The notes below the pieces were generated by a model. It made no database searches. It was given only the letters and a program-made list of their open reading frames with translations, and was not told where the DNA came from. This document shows, piece by piece, positions 15,311-24,570 of a stretch of 64,000 nt of DNA; within the stretch, counting starts at the first letter, position 1; each line of letters starts with the position of its first letter. This DNA comes from Laceyella putida. GTDB taxonomy: Bacteria > Bacillota > Bacilli > Thermoactinomycetales > Thermoactinomycetaceae. The position numbers and the translations under genes were made by a program. The DNA is taken from positions 124,001 to 188,000 of the forward strand of contig NZ_JBHTBW010000019.1 of the NCBI RefSeq assembly GCF_042665195.1, written 5' to 3'.

Positions 15311-16567
15311 CTAGAGGGAGGGGTTTTTCCGCTTGATTCTTTTTTTCCGCAACAAGATAAGACCGACGGACAGACCGATGAGGAGCGGATACAAGAGAGC
15401 CCAGCCGATAAACGGAATGATCGTGAGTGTAAAAATGAATGACACCCAGCTAAACATGGCGCCGGGCACCGAATCGCGCAATAGTTTGATGCCGCTCGCA
15501 CATCCGGCGAGATAAGTGAGGATAAACGTCGCATTGGGGAGTTGCAACAATTGCGCAAGCGTTATCCATTGGCTGCCATAGGCCGACAACACCACCGCAA
15601 AACAAGCGCTTAAAAAGAGCAGGCCCCCGATGGGAGTGCGTTGTTGGGATGATTGCCGGGTAAAGAAGCGGGGTCCATGACCAGCCGCCCCCAAGGCAAA
15701 AGCGAGGCGTGAAGCCGCCCCGCTATAGGCGATCACCGTCGCGGTGCAGATGAGGAATGAGGTAAGACCGATAAACAAGCTTCCTGCGGGTCCGATCGAC
15801 TTCATCACCAACGCGCTTAAGGCTTGTGCCCCGGCATGCTGGGTGCCCACCGTGACAAAGGCGGTCAGAAAATAGAGCAGTCCCACGATTACGGCGGCGA
15901 TGAGCACGCCCACAATCGTGTCGCGTTTGGGATTGACAAACTCACTGGAAAGATGGGACACCGCTTCCCAACCAATATAGCACCAGAAAAGGATCGTGGC
16001 CGCTTCCCCCACCGGAAACCATCCATGCGGCAGAAACGGGGTAAAGTGGTTGATGTTCAACATGGGCCAAGCACTGAAGATGACGCTGAGCAACACGGCG
16101 ATAATGCCGATGACGAGCAAGAATTGGATATTGCCGCCCAACTTCATGCCCAACCCATTGATGAGGAGGGCGAGCAAGAGGATGAAGAGGGCGATGGCGA
16201 TTCGTGCCATTTCCCCCAAGCCCAGTGCTTCACTCAGGTAACCGGCTCCCGTCAGAGCGGCGACAGGAGCGCCAACGGCGACTGACATCAGAAAGAACCA
16301 TCCGACATAAATGCTCCATTTTTCGCCAAAAGCCAAAGAGACGAAGTGGGCGACCCCACCAGAATGAGGGTGGCGAGAAGAAAGCAATCCCATCGTCAAC
16401 CCCATGGGCAACACCAGGAACAACATCAATCCCCAGGCGAGCAAGGAGGCGGGTCCGGCCAGTTCTGCCGCCAAACCGGGAACAAGCAAGATGCCCGACC
16501 CCAAAACGGCACCAACATATAAGGCGACGGCTTGTGGCAACCGAATGGTTTGTTGCAAGTCATGCAT
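15311..16567 (-). CDS. APC-superfamily amino-acid exporter, YjeH-like
   Basis: 418-residue permease with about twelve membrane segments. The opening (LPQAVALYVGAVLGSGILLVPGLAA) carries the APC substrate-site motif GSGIL in the first helix, and SGGVAHFVSLAFG in the second-third helix region closely resembles E. coli YjeH, an L-methionine and branched-chain amino-acid exporter of the same length. It acts in the cytoplasmic membrane. It is transcribed divergently from a LysR-type regulator 117 bp away, the classic arrangement of an amino-acid exporter with its activator, so regulation by that protein is likely. Confidence 0.82.
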   Translation of the reverse strand: MHDLQQTIRLPQAVALYVGAVLGSGILLVPGLAAELAGPASLLAWGLMLFLVLPMGLTMGLLSSRHPHSGGVAHFVSLAFGEKWSIYVGWFFLMSVAVGAPVAALTGAGYLSEALGLGEMARIAIALFILLLALLINGLGMKLGGNIQFLLVIGIIAVLLSVIFSAWPMLNINHFTPFLPHGWFPVGEAATILFWCYIGWEAVSHLSSEFVNPKRDTIVGVLIAAVIVGLLYFLTAFVTVGTQHAGAQALSALVMKSIGPAGSLFIGLTSFLICTATVIAYSGAASRLAFALGAAGHGPRFFTRQSSQQRTPIGGLLFLSACFAVVLSAYGSQWITLAQLLQLPNATFILTYLAGCASGIKLLRDSVPGAMFSWVSFIFTLTIIPFIGWALLYPLLIGLSVGLILLRKKRIKRKNPSL

Positions 16568-16618
16568 TGGATTTTCACCTCTTCGTTAATGAATGGTTTT
16601 CTTTATCTTACTTTTCGC

Positions 16619-16670
16619 TTTAACATCAGTAAAATAGATAGATATAATGAAGTTGATCGATGAAATCGAT
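16619..16670 (+). promoter_or_regulatory. Promoter and candidate operator in the exporter/LysR divergent region
   Basis: TTTAAC (16619-16624), 18 nt, TATAAT (16643-16648) is a plausible SigA promoter for the regulator. Just downstream, ATCGAT-GAA-ATCGAT forms a symmetrical repeat that could be an autoregulatory site. Assignment is by position and motif only. Confidence 0.5.
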
Positions 16671-16684
16671 GGGTTGGTGAGAAC

Positions 16685-17584
16685 ATGGAGATGCGACAGT
16701 TAAAAACATTTGTAGCCGTTGCGGAACGAGGGGGGTTCACACGGGCGGCAGCCGAGTTGGGATATGCCCAATCCAGTGTCACCGCGCAGATCCAAGCGTT
16801 GGAGGAAGAACTGGATACGCCATTATTTGACCGCTTGGGCAAAAAGATCGCCTTGACCGAAGCGGGAAAACGCCTGCTCACCTATGCGGTGGAGTTATTG
16901 CGCCTGCATGATGAAGCGATCCACCATGTCCGTTCCCATTCAGAGCCATGCGGCACTCTGACCATCGGGTCGCCAGAATCCATCGCGGCCTTTCGCTTGA
17001 CCGAGGTGATATTGGAGTACAAGCGGCGATACCCTGATGTCCATTTGGTGATCAAACCGGGCCTCTGTTCGGAAATGAGCCAATTCGTGCGCTTGGGGGA
17101 AATCGATGTGGCCTTCACCATGCTGAAAGAACCGCTGGTTGAACAAGATATCCATCTGGAGACGCTGGTTCGGGAAAAGATGGCTTTGGTCGCGGCGTCG
17201 GACCACCCCTTGGCGCAACTTGACCGTGTGGAACCACGCGATCTGATTGGCCAGACCTTTTTGCACACGGAGACGGGATGCAGTTATCGGGGACTGTTTG
17301 AACATTATTTGTTAAAACAGGGGATTGTCGCGCGGGGGGAAGAGTTTTGGAGCATTGAGGCGATTAAAAATGGGGTTTACGCGGAGTTGGGCATTGCGCT
17401 GTTGCCGATGATCGCCGTGGAAAAAGAGTTGCTTGAAGGGAAATTGGTCCGGCTGAACTGGGATGATGAGGAATGCCGAGTGTGGACGCAGATGATTTAC
17501 CACAAAAACAAATGGTTATCCCCCGCTCTCAAGGCCTGGATTGATCTGGTCCAAACATGGGCGCAAACATGGCGAGGAGAATAA
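16685..17584 (+). CDS. LysR-family transcriptional regulator
   Basis: 299 residues. The N-terminal winged helix-turn-helix is unmistakable (MEMRQLKTFVAVAERGG followed by FTRAAAELGYAQSSVTAQIQ, residues 1-40), and the rest is the effector-binding domain with two periplasmic-binding-like subdomains. The ATG follows GGTGAG. It is divergent from the amino-acid exporter at 15311-16567 and most likely activates that gene in response to an amino acid; CcpE- or ArgP-type relatives act similarly. The inducer cannot be deduced. Confidence 0.9.
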   Translation: MEMRQLKTFVAVAERGGFTRAAAELGYAQSSVTAQIQALEEELDTPLFDRLGKKIALTEAGKRLLTYAVELLRLHDEAIHHVRSHSEPCGTLTIGSPESIAAFRLTEVILEYKRRYPDVHLVIKPGLCSEMSQFVRLGEIDVAFTMLKEPLVEQDIHLETLVREKMALVAASDHPLAQLDRVEPRDLIGQTFLHTETGCSYRGLFEHYLLKQGIVARGEEFWSIEAIKNGVYAELGIALLPMIAVEKELLEGKLVRLNWDDEECRVWTQMIYHKNKWLSPALKAWIDLVQTWAQTWRGE

Positions 17585-17591
17585 GTGTTGC

Positions 17592-17626
17592 AAAGTCGTT
17601 TTCTTCATCCGAAGAAAACGACTTTG
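17592..17626 (+). terminator. Rho-independent terminator after the LysR gene
   Basis: A perfect 15-bp stem AAAGTCGTTTTCTTC/GAAGAAAACGACTTT with a 4-nt loop. Confidence 0.8.
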
Positions 17627-17853
17627 GGTTTCATAACGTACGTTCTTGAATTGTGCGAAGGGAATAGTATGATGCATGAAGGTTGCAAATAGTAATATAT
17701 ATAGTATGTAAATTAAAATGTTTAGAAATGTGTTTACATTGGCCAATCGGTGCGATAAGATGAGTGTATCGAAATTTTTGACAAGAAAAATATTTGCTTA
17801 ATCCATTCCCAATAGCATAGAAAACGTGTTTTTGGGGGAGTGGGGGTGGAAAA

Positions 17854-19638
17854 ATGACGATCTTTCGTCAGTTATGGTGGTACTTTAAACAAGAGAAAAA
17901 GAGTTATCTTATCGGGGTCAGCGCGTTGTTGTTACTCTCCTTAACCCATCTGGTTACCCCTTATGCGGTGCGCGTGATTGTCGACGCCATCGTGGCGGAT
18001 GCGTTGACTTGGCAACTGCTCTTGTTCTGGACGATTGTGAATGTGGTGGTCGCCGGATGCAAATATGGGTTGGGCATCACTTGGCGGGTGATGTTATTTG
18101 GTGCGGGGAACCGGTTGGGAAAGTTGTTGCGGAATCGGTTATATAAACAGTTCACCCGCATGTCTCCACGGTTTTACCATCAGCGGCGCACGGGGGACAT
18201 GATGGCCCATGCAACCAATGATATTCAGGCCGTGGTCATGACCGCGGGGGATGGGGTGCTCACCTTGGCCGATTCATTTATCTCCGGAAGCATGGTTGTA
18301 TTGACGATGTTTTTCTTCATCGACTGGAAATTGACCTTGATCGCGCTGATTCCCATGCCGCTGGTCGCTTTGGCAACAAGACGTTATGGGAAGTTGCTCC
18401 ACCAACGCTTCCACTTGGCGCAAGAAGCCTTCTCGCGCACCAATGACAAAGTGCAGGAGAACATCTCCGGGGTGCGGGTCGTCAAAGCTTTCGGGCAGGA
18501 AGAGGATGAAAAACGGGAATTTAAGCGGTTATTGGATGACGTGGTGGAGAAGAATTTGGCGGTGGCGCGGGTGGATGCCTTATTCGACCCGACCATCGTG
18601 TTGGTTGTGGGCTTATCGATGCTGCTTACCGTCGTGTTCGGTTCGGTCTTTGTGGCTGAAGGGCGGCTGACGATCGGGGCGATGCTTCAGTTTACGATTT
18701 ATCTCGGGCAATTGATTTGGCCGATGTTGGCTTATGGTTTGTTGATCAATATTGTGGAAAGAGGGCGCGCTTCGTATGAGCGGGTGAAAACCTTGTTGGA
18801 TATTGAGCCCGATGTGGGAGAGCGACCGGATGCGAGGGAGGACCAGCCGGCAGGGGATATCCGGTTTAGAGTGGATTCGTTCACGTATCCTGATTCGGAA
18901 GCGCCGGCGCTCAAAGGAATCCATGTGCGCGTGAAACGGGGAGAGACCTTGGGCATCGTCGGGAAAACGGGCAGTGGCAAAAGTACATTGCTGCGCCTGC
19001 TGCTGCGGGAATTTGATGTGACACATGGGGAGATCCGCATAGGGGAGCATCCCATTGCAGATTACACCCTGCATGCGCTGAGGGGAGCGATCGGATACGT
19101 TCCGCAAGACCATGTGCTGTTCTCGGCAACGGTCGCGCAAAACATCGCCTTTGGCCATCCCGGGGCGACGCGGGAGCAGATCGAAGCGGCGGCGAAAATG
19201 GCTTGTGTCCATGAAGATATCCTCCAGTTTGAACAGGGGTATGAAACGTTGATCGGTGAGCGGGGAGTTACGGTGTCCGGCGGCCAAAAACAGCGGCTGT
19301 CCATTGCCCGCGCCCTTCTCCTCGAACCGGAAATCTTGATTTTGGACGATGTCTTGTCGGCTGTGGATGCGAAGACGGAGCACGCGATTTTGGAAGGGTT
19401 GCGGCAAAACCGCGCCGGCAAGACGACATTGATTTCCGCCCATCGCTTGAGCGCGGTGGAGCATGCGGATACCATTATCGTGTTGGATGAAGGGCGGATC
19501 ATTGAACAAGGAACGCATGAAGAACTGATGAAGCGTGGCGGTTGGTATAGCCATATGGTCGAACAGCAACAGTTGGAGTCACTTGTATTGAAAGGGGGCG
19601 ATGAGCATGGTGCTGAGACGGCTTCTCCATTATCTTAA
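17854..19638 (+). CDS. ABC exporter half-transporter, MdlA/BmrC (YheI)-like
   Basis: 594 residues: six membrane helices (about 1-320) fused to a nucleotide-binding domain. The N-terminus closely resembles MdlA of E. coli and YheI/BmrC of Bacillus (GDMMAHATNDIQAVVMTAGDG and IWPMLAYGLLINIVERG). ATP site: Walker A GKTGSGKST, signature VSGGQ, and Walker B ILILDD, in which Asp replaces the catalytic Glu. So its own Walker-B half forms the degenerate site expected of heterodimeric exporters. It is coupled to the next gene by a 32-nt overlap. Likely a multidrug or lipid exporter in the cytoplasmic membrane; substrate unknown. Confidence 0.92.
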   Translation: MTIFRQLWWYFKQEKKSYLIGVSALLLLSLTHLVTPYAVRVIVDAIVADALTWQLLLFWTIVNVVVAGCKYGLGITWRVMLFGAGNRLGKLLRNRLYKQFTRMSPRFYHQRRTGDMMAHATNDIQAVVMTAGDGVLTLADSFISGSMVVLTMFFFIDWKLTLIALIPMPLVALATRRYGKLLHQRFHLAQEAFSRTNDKVQENISGVRVVKAFGQEEDEKREFKRLLDDVVEKNLAVARVDALFDPTIVLVVGLSMLLTVVFGSVFVAEGRLTIGAMLQFTIYLGQLIWPMLAYGLLINIVERGRASYERVKTLLDIEPDVGERPDAREDQPAGDIRFRVDSFTYPDSEAPALKGIHVRVKRGETLGIVGKTGSGKSTLLRLLLREFDVTHGEIRIGEHPIADYTLHALRGAIGYVPQDHVLFSATVAQNIAFGHPGATREQIEAAAKMACVHEDILQFEQGYETLIGERGVTVSGGQKQRLSIARALLLEPEILILDDVLSAVDAKTEHAILEGLRQNRAGKTTLISAHRLSAVEHADTIIVLDEGRIIEQGTHEELMKRGGWYSHMVEQQQLESLVLKGGDEHGAETASPLS

Positions 19639-21346
19639 ACCGTACCGGTCCCGCTTCGGGATTGCCTTTGCCGCACTCTTGGTCGCCACAGGCGCCGAAG
19701 TGTCGGTGCCCCTGTTGGTCAGCCATTATATCAACCACTATCTTGTGCCCAAGCAGTTTGATGCGCAAGTGTTGGGGATGTTCGCTGCCTTGATCCTGCT
19801 GTTGCAGATCATCACGGCTGTCTTGCTTTACTATCAATCGCTCTCTTTTCAAACCATCGCCCAGTGGGTTGTGCGCCGGCTGCGCGTCGATGTGTTCGGC
19901 AAGGTTCAGCATCTGGGGCTCTCTTTCTTCGACCGGATTCCCGATGGATCACTCGTGTCACGCATCACCAATGATACTGAAGCGATTAAAGAGTTGTTCA
20001 TCTATGTGCTTTCTTCTTTTTTGCAGAACTTTATGATGGTTGTGGGCGTATTTATCGCCATGTATATCCTTGACTGGGAATTGGCTTTGTGGGCGTCCCT
20101 GTTTTTGCCGATTGTGGTCGGCTTGATGCAAGGATTTCGCCATTTGAGCTCCAAAGTGTATCGGGTCTTGCGTAGCAAGTTGAGTCAGATGAATGCCAAG
20201 ATCAACGAATCGATCAACGGCATGAACATGATTCAGGCGTTGAGGCAGGAAGAGCGGATGTGCAATGAGTTTGCCCGGTTAAATGAGGACCATTATCGGG
20301 CGACGATGAAAAATATCCGGCTATTTGGTCTGATGCTCCGACCGGCAACCCAGTTGTTGAGCGTATTGGCTGTCGTCATGGTGTTGAACTACTTTGGGGG
20401 CCTTTCCTTTTCCCAATCGATTCAAGTAGGGGTTTTGTACGGGTTTATCGATTTGTTCGGCCGTTTCTTTGAGCCGATCAACCAGATGATGATGCGGTTG
20501 AATCAATTGCAACAATCGGTGGTGTCGGCGGAACGGGTTTTTGCATTGCTTGACCAAACGGAATATGCCCCACGGAAAGAAGGGGACGCCCATCCCGTGA
20601 TCACAGCGGGGCGGATTGAGTTTGACAATGTCACCTTCTCTTATGACGGGAAAACGGATGTGCTTAAAAACATCTCGTTTGTCGCCGAACCGGGACAAAC
20701 GGTGGCCTTGGTCGGCCATACGGGCAGCGGGAAAAGTTCCATCATCAACTTGCTGATGCGCTTTTACCAAGTAAACCAGGGGGAGATCAGGATTGATGGC
20801 CACCCCTTAAAGAGCTTTGATGAGGAAGAGTTGCGGTCTAAAATGGGCCTGGTCCTGCAAGACCCGTTTTTGTTCGTGGGCGATGTGAAAAGCAACATCC
20901 GTTTGCACAACGCAAGCATTACGGATGAAGAAATCAAAGCCGCCGCCGAGTTTGTGCAAGCCACCTCCTTTATCGAGAAATTGCCCCGGCAATATGAGGA
21001 ACCGGTGGTGGAACGCGGAGCCACTTTCTCCAGTGGGCAGCGCCAATTGATCTCATTTGCCCGCACCATGGCGTTCCAACCGAAAATCCTGGTCCTGGAT
21101 GAAGCGACGGCCAGCATTGACACGGAAACGGAAGAAGCGATTCAGACCGCCTTGGAGAAAATGCGCAAAGGACGAACCACCATCGCCATCGCCCACCGTT
21201 TGTCCACGATCCAAGACGCCGACCTCATCTTGGTGCTGCATCGCGGGGAAATCGTGGAACGGGGCACGCATCAAGAGCTGTTGGCCAAACAGGGACTGTA
21301 CCACAAGATGTATTTGTTGCAGCAGGGGGCGGTTCGCGCGGTTTGA
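19607..21346 (+). CDS. ABC exporter half-transporter, MdlB/BmrD (YheH)-like
   Basis: Partner of the preceding gene: six membrane helices and a nucleotide-binding domain with Walker A GHTGSGKSS, signature FSSGQ and Walker B ILVLDEATASID, which keeps the catalytic Glu. Together the two make one active and one degenerate ATP site. ATG 19607 (579 residues) lies 8 nt after AAAGGGGG; ATG 19601 would leave only 2 nt and is less likely. Both genes form an operon from the promoter region before 17854. Direction of transport is outward for this subfamily; the drug or lipid substrate is not predictable. Confidence 0.92.
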   Translation: MVLRRLLHYLKPYRSRFGIAFAALLVATGAEVSVPLLVSHYINHYLVPKQFDAQVLGMFAALILLLQIITAVLLYYQSLSFQTIAQWVVRRLRVDVFGKVQHLGLSFFDRIPDGSLVSRITNDTEAIKELFIYVLSSFLQNFMMVVGVFIAMYILDWELALWASLFLPIVVGLMQGFRHLSSKVYRVLRSKLSQMNAKINESINGMNMIQALRQEERMCNEFARLNEDHYRATMKNIRLFGLMLRPATQLLSVLAVVMVLNYFGGLSFSQSIQVGVLYGFIDLFGRFFEPINQMMMRLNQLQQSVVSAERVFALLDQTEYAPRKEGDAHPVITAGRIEFDNVTFSYDGKTDVLKNISFVAEPGQTVALVGHTGSGKSSIINLLMRFYQVNQGEIRIDGHPLKSFDEEELRSKMGLVLQDPFLFVGDVKSNIRLHNASITDEEIKAAAEFVQATSFIEKLPRQYEEPVVERGATFSSGQRQLISFARTMAFQPKILVLDEATASIDTETEEAIQTALEKMRKGRTTIAIAHRLSTIQDADLILVLHRGEIVERGTHQELLAKQGLYHKMYLLQQGAVRAV

Positions 21347-21480
21347 CAATGGAACGTGAGTAAAGGGGCAAGATCAGATGCACAGATAGCCCGTCAATTT
21401 TTAACATTAGGTGAAAAGGTGGGATGTGACCAGAAAAGAAAAAACCTATGGTGTAGGTTTTAGATGAAGATTACCAATGG

Positions 21481-21508
21481 AAGGTCCTATTGTATAGGGC
21501 CTTTTTGT
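21481..21508 (+). terminator. Rho-independent terminator after the ABC exporter operon
   Basis: AAGGTCCTAT pairs with ATAGGGCCTT (one G-U) followed by TTTTTG. A weaker hairpin AAAACCTA/TAGGTTTT lies just upstream near 21441. Confidence 0.75.
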
Positions 21509-21578
21509 TATTTCCGACTCAATGGCGTAAATCGAAAAGTCATTTGAAACGTCATGATTAATACGATCAATATACTAC

Positions 21579-21654
21579 TGATAACGATTATTATTTACAA
21601 AATGAATGGTTATTCCCTATAATAGAACCAGTTGAATTGTGATAACGGTTATCA
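21579..21654 (+). promoter_or_regulatory. feoAB promoter with two Fur-type boxes
   Basis: TTTACA (21594-21599), 18 nt, TATAAT (21618-21623) forms the promoter. TGATAACGATTATTA (21579-21593) abuts the -35 box, and TGATAACGGTTATCA (21640-21654), a perfect 7-1-7 palindrome, lies just after the expected start point. Both match the Fur consensus TGATAATNATTATCA at about 13 of 15 positions. Repression by Fur when iron is plentiful is inferred. Confidence 0.8.
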
Positions 21655-21677
21655 ATGTATGTGCCGAGGTGTTCAAA

Positions 21678-21905
21678 ATGTTACTAACTGAGACAGCGCA
21701 AGGAGAACAAGTTCGCATTACAGACATGACAAGTGTGAGCCAAATTGTGCGGCGCCGTTTAGTTGATTTGGATATTGTGGAAGGAACGATTGTCAGCTTG
21801 AAACGAGCTATGTTTTTTAAAGGGCCGATCGCGATTGAAGCCCAAGGACAGTGTATTGCCATTAGACGAAAGGATGCAGAAGCAATTCTGGTGGAACGCT
21901 TATGA
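21678..21905 (+). CDS. feoA: Ferrous iron transport protein A
   Basis: 75-residue SH3-like cytosolic protein that assists FeoB in ferrous iron uptake. The start is ATG 21678, 6 nt after GAGGTG; the longer frame from GTG 21639 would lie inside the downstream Fur-type box and lacks a ribosome site. FeoA features include VRITDM near residue 13, a small beta-barrel pattern, and the C-terminal AIRRKDAEAILVE. The stop overlaps the feoB start (ATGA), giving tight translational coupling. Confidence 0.95.
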   Translation: MLLTETAQGEQVRITDMTSVSQIVRRRLVDLDIVEGTIVSLKRAMFFKGPIAIEAQGQCIAIRRKDAEAILVERL

Positions 21906-23914
21906 GTACAATTGCTTTGGTTGGAAACCCAAATACGGGAAAAACATCTTTGTTTAATGTATTAACTGGTTCATATGAGTACGTTGGTAACTGGACTGGT
22001 GTCACGGTAGAAAAGAAAGTCGGGGAATTAAAGAATCAAAAAGGAGCTTTAGTTGATTTGCCGGGCATCTATTCGTTAAACCCCATTTCACGTGATGAAG
22101 GGGTTGCGACACAATTCCTCCTTTCAGGAGAATTTGACTCCATGCTTAATATTGTGGATGCCTCCCAACTAAAAAGAAATTTATACTTAACCTTGCAATT
22201 ACTTGAGTATGGAAAACCTTTGTGCATCGGGTTAAATATGGTGGATGTGGCTGAAAAGCGTGGTTTTAGAGTAGATCAAGCTAAATTGAGCCACCGCTTG
22301 GGTTGTCCGGTTGTTCCCGTTGTGGCGCGGACAGGAAACGGTTGTGAAGCGCTATCAGATCTGCTCACTGCCCGAAAACTGGAGGCGAAACCGTTTGCGA
22401 TAGATTATGGTGAGGTATTGGAACGCGCGATTTCCACATTGATGGACCATTTACCTGACCATGACCATATGCCTCCGAAACGATGGTTGGTATTGCAGTT
22501 ATTGGAAGGCAATCGTTTGGTGAAAGAGTGGCTAAAACAGCAGGAGATTGTCTGGGATCAATGGCAAGAATGGATTCGTCAAACAGAAGCGGAAGTTTGT
22601 GCCGAAACGGGAATCCATTCCCTTCATCAAGCGATCCACATGATCCGTGGCAGCTATATTGATTCGATTATGGAAGAGTGTTTGGTGCGCCACAAGCAAG
22701 AGGAAATTCCGTTGTCGGAACGGATTGACCGGATTGTAACCCATAAATTTTGGGGAATACCTATATTTCTTTTGTTTATGTACCTGATATTTAAATTGAC
22801 GTTTGACTGGTTGGGCAGCCTGCTTTCGGATCAAATGGATGTGTTAATAAATGGCCCTATTTCCGAGTGGCTGGTGGCGTTATTAAACAAAGTGGGTGCA
22901 TCCCCATTTATTAAAGATGTGGTGACCCAAGGGATTATTGCTGGGGTGGGGGGCGTCCTTGTCTTTGTTCCCCAGATTTTCATCCTGTTTTTCTTAATTT
23001 CCTTGATTGAGGACTCTGGATACATGGCCCGGGTGACGATGGTGATGGACAAGGTAATGGAGAGCGTGGGTTTAAATGGGAAAGCCTTTATTCCGATGAT
23101 TATCGGATTTGGTTGCAATGTTCCGGGCGTCATGGCCGCGCGAACCATTGAACAACCAAAAGAACGCTTGTTAACCATGCTGTTAACACCACTCATGTCC
23201 TGTTCCGCCCGCTTGACGATTTACAGTTTATTTGTGGCTACGTTTTTTAAAGAGAATCAAGCTATTATCGTGCTTTCATTATACGTATTAGGCATTGTCA
23301 TCGCTTTGATTTTAGCAAAACTCTTTTCTGCCCGTATTTTAAAAGGCGAAGAGTCGGTTTTTGTGGTGGAGTTGCCTCCCTATCGTGTGCCGCAAGGATT
23401 GACCCTGCTCAGGAGCACATGGGAGAAAGGGAAAGGATTTGTGCGAAAAGCGGGTACCTTTATATTTGGTGGGTCCGTGGTTATCTGGCTGTTGGGTTAC
23501 ACCGGCCCGGGTGGCTATGGGGTAAATATGAACGATAGTTTCTTGGCGCTGATCGGTGGCTTGATCGCCCCTTTGATGGCTCCGCTCGGCTTCGGCGATT
23601 GGCAAGCGGGTGCATCCCTCATTACAGGCTTTTTGGCAAAAGAGGTAGTAGTGTCAACGATGAATATCATCTATGCTGCTCCTGATATGACGGCCCTGCA
23701 AGGGGAGATTGGTCAATTTTTCACACCTCTCCAAGCTTACAGTTTTATGGCTTTTACCCTATTGTATATCCCTTGTTTGGCAACCGTGGCTGTCATGAAA
23801 AAAGAATCCGGCTCGGTTAAATGGACTTGGTTTTCAGTTATTTATGCCCTGATCGTTGCTTACATTGTGTCATTGATCATTTATCAAGGCGGCAAACTTA
23901 TTGGTTTTCATTAA
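21902..23914 (+). CDS. feoB: Ferrous iron transport protein B
   Basis: 670-residue Fe2+ transporter. The N-terminal G domain has GNPNTGKTSLFN (G1, residues 7-18), DLPGIYSL (G3) and NMVD (G4), followed by the helical domain, then about eight membrane segments with the two Gate motifs including IPMIIGFGCNVPGVMAARTI near residue 400. It is slightly shorter at the N-terminal helical domain than E. coli FeoB, as usual in Firmicutes. It sits in the Fur-type feoA-feoB operon and is followed by the small FeoB-associated membrane protein. Confidence 0.97.
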   Translation: MSTIALVGNPNTGKTSLFNVLTGSYEYVGNWTGVTVEKKVGELKNQKGALVDLPGIYSLNPISRDEGVATQFLLSGEFDSMLNIVDASQLKRNLYLTLQLLEYGKPLCIGLNMVDVAEKRGFRVDQAKLSHRLGCPVVPVVARTGNGCEALSDLLTARKLEAKPFAIDYGEVLERAISTLMDHLPDHDHMPPKRWLVLQLLEGNRLVKEWLKQQEIVWDQWQEWIRQTEAEVCAETGIHSLHQAIHMIRGSYIDSIMEECLVRHKQEEIPLSERIDRIVTHKFWGIPIFLLFMYLIFKLTFDWLGSLLSDQMDVLINGPISEWLVALLNKVGASPFIKDVVTQGIIAGVGGVLVFVPQIFILFFLISLIEDSGYMARVTMVMDKVMESVGLNGKAFIPMIIGFGCNVPGVMAARTIEQPKERLLTMLLTPLMSCSARLTIYSLFVATFFKENQAIIVLSLYVLGIVIALILAKLFSARILKGEESVFVVELPPYRVPQGLTLLRSTWEKGKGFVRKAGTFIFGGSVVIWLLGYTGPGGYGVNMNDSFLALIGGLIAPLMAPLGFGDWQAGASLITGFLAKEVVVSTMNIIYAAPDMTALQGEIGQFFTPLQAYSFMAFTLLYIPCLATVAVMKKESGSVKWTWFSVIYALIVAYIVSLIIYQGGKLIGFH

Positions 23915-23932
23915 TGGATTGGAGGTTCCTAT

Positions 23933-24082
23933 ATGGTGGTTAATCTCTTATTTGGGGTAGCTATTTTTGGTTATGCCGCTTACACATTGATTCGTTTTGT
24001 AAACAAAAGCAAGCAAGGGAAGTGTGCTACTTGCGCAATGAAAGAAGGTTGCCAAACCGCTTGCGATTCCAGTAAACAATAA
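23933..24082 (+). CDS. FeoB-associated Cys-rich membrane protein (49 aa)
   Basis: 49 residues from ATG 23933 after a GGAGG site, 18 nt past feoB. One N-terminal membrane span (NLLFGVAIFGYAAYTLI), then a basic stretch and a Cys motif C-x2-C-x6-C-x3-C in KCATCAMKEGCQTAC. This is the pattern of the FeoB-associated Cys-rich family found after feoB in many Firmicutes; the cysteines may handle or sense iron. It is too short for standard gene length cut-offs, but position and motif are distinctive. A terminator follows at 24100. Confidence 0.88.
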   Translation: MVVNLLFGVAIFGYAAYTLIRFVNKSKQGKCATCAMKEGCQTACDSSKQ

Positions 24083-24099
24083 ATGAGTGGGTAGTACAG

Positions 24100-24138
24100 A
24101 AGGCTCAGTTTTCTTTCTAAGGGAACTGAGCCTTGTAC
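24100..24138 (+). terminator. Rho-independent terminator of the feo operon
   Basis: An 11-bp stem AAGGCTCAGTT/AACTGAGCCTT with a 13-nt loop; the T tract is short. Confidence 0.7.
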
Positions 24139-24230
24139 ATTTCGTTGATTTGGGTCGACTTCAACCATGTTTTTTAATGTTTTCATTCCACCGAAATGAT
24201 GAGTTTCATGGAAGTTGGCTAAATTGAAAA

Positions 24231-24455
24231 ATGTCAGCCACTGCGTTAAGTGTGAGTCTGTTGGGAAGGAGAATGGTAAATATTATTGCAATCCATTTCA
24301 TTTCTAGTATGATTATTTTATATATTATAACATTTGCTTCGGGAGGGGAAATATTGGGAGAGATCAAGGATTTATTGATTTATGGATTTTATTCTTTGAT
24401 GACGTTGGGAATCGGTTTGATTGCCCTGATATTGCAACGAAAGTTGAAAGATTAA
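24231..24455 (+). CDS. Possible small two-span membrane protein
   Basis: A 74-codon frame encoding two hydrophobic segments (IIAIHFISSMIILYIITF and IYGFYSLMTLGIGLIALIL) and a Lys-rich end. ATG 24231 has no ribosome site; the inner ATG 24273 directly abuts AAGGAG, which is also poor spacing. A hairpin that could terminate it follows at 24461. Composition favours a real membrane peptide, but the start is unresolved and I do not recognise the family. Confidence 0.35.
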   Translation: MSATALSVSLLGRRMVNIIAIHFISSMIILYIITFASGGEILGEIKDLLIYGFYSLMTLGIGLIALILQRKLKD

Positions 24456-24460
24456 ACATA

Positions 24461-24501
24461 GATCAGCCTTGGCAACAAGATGCAGATCGCTAAGGCTGAT
24501 C
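24461..24501. terminator. Hairpin between convergent genes
   Basis: A perfect 10-bp stem GATCAGCCTT/AAGGCTGATC with a 21-nt loop between the small membrane ORF and nox; it may serve either strand. Confidence 0.6.
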
Positions 24502-24570
24502 CTTCCATCACTGCGAAACAATCGCCTTTCTTATCCATCGGTTATCCCTCCCCCCGCATGGGAGGAAGGG

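Noticed and set aside
18613..19569. 318-codon minus-strand frame opposite the first ABC exporter gene
   Set aside because: Antisense to Walker and signature motifs; composition is typical of a shadow frame.
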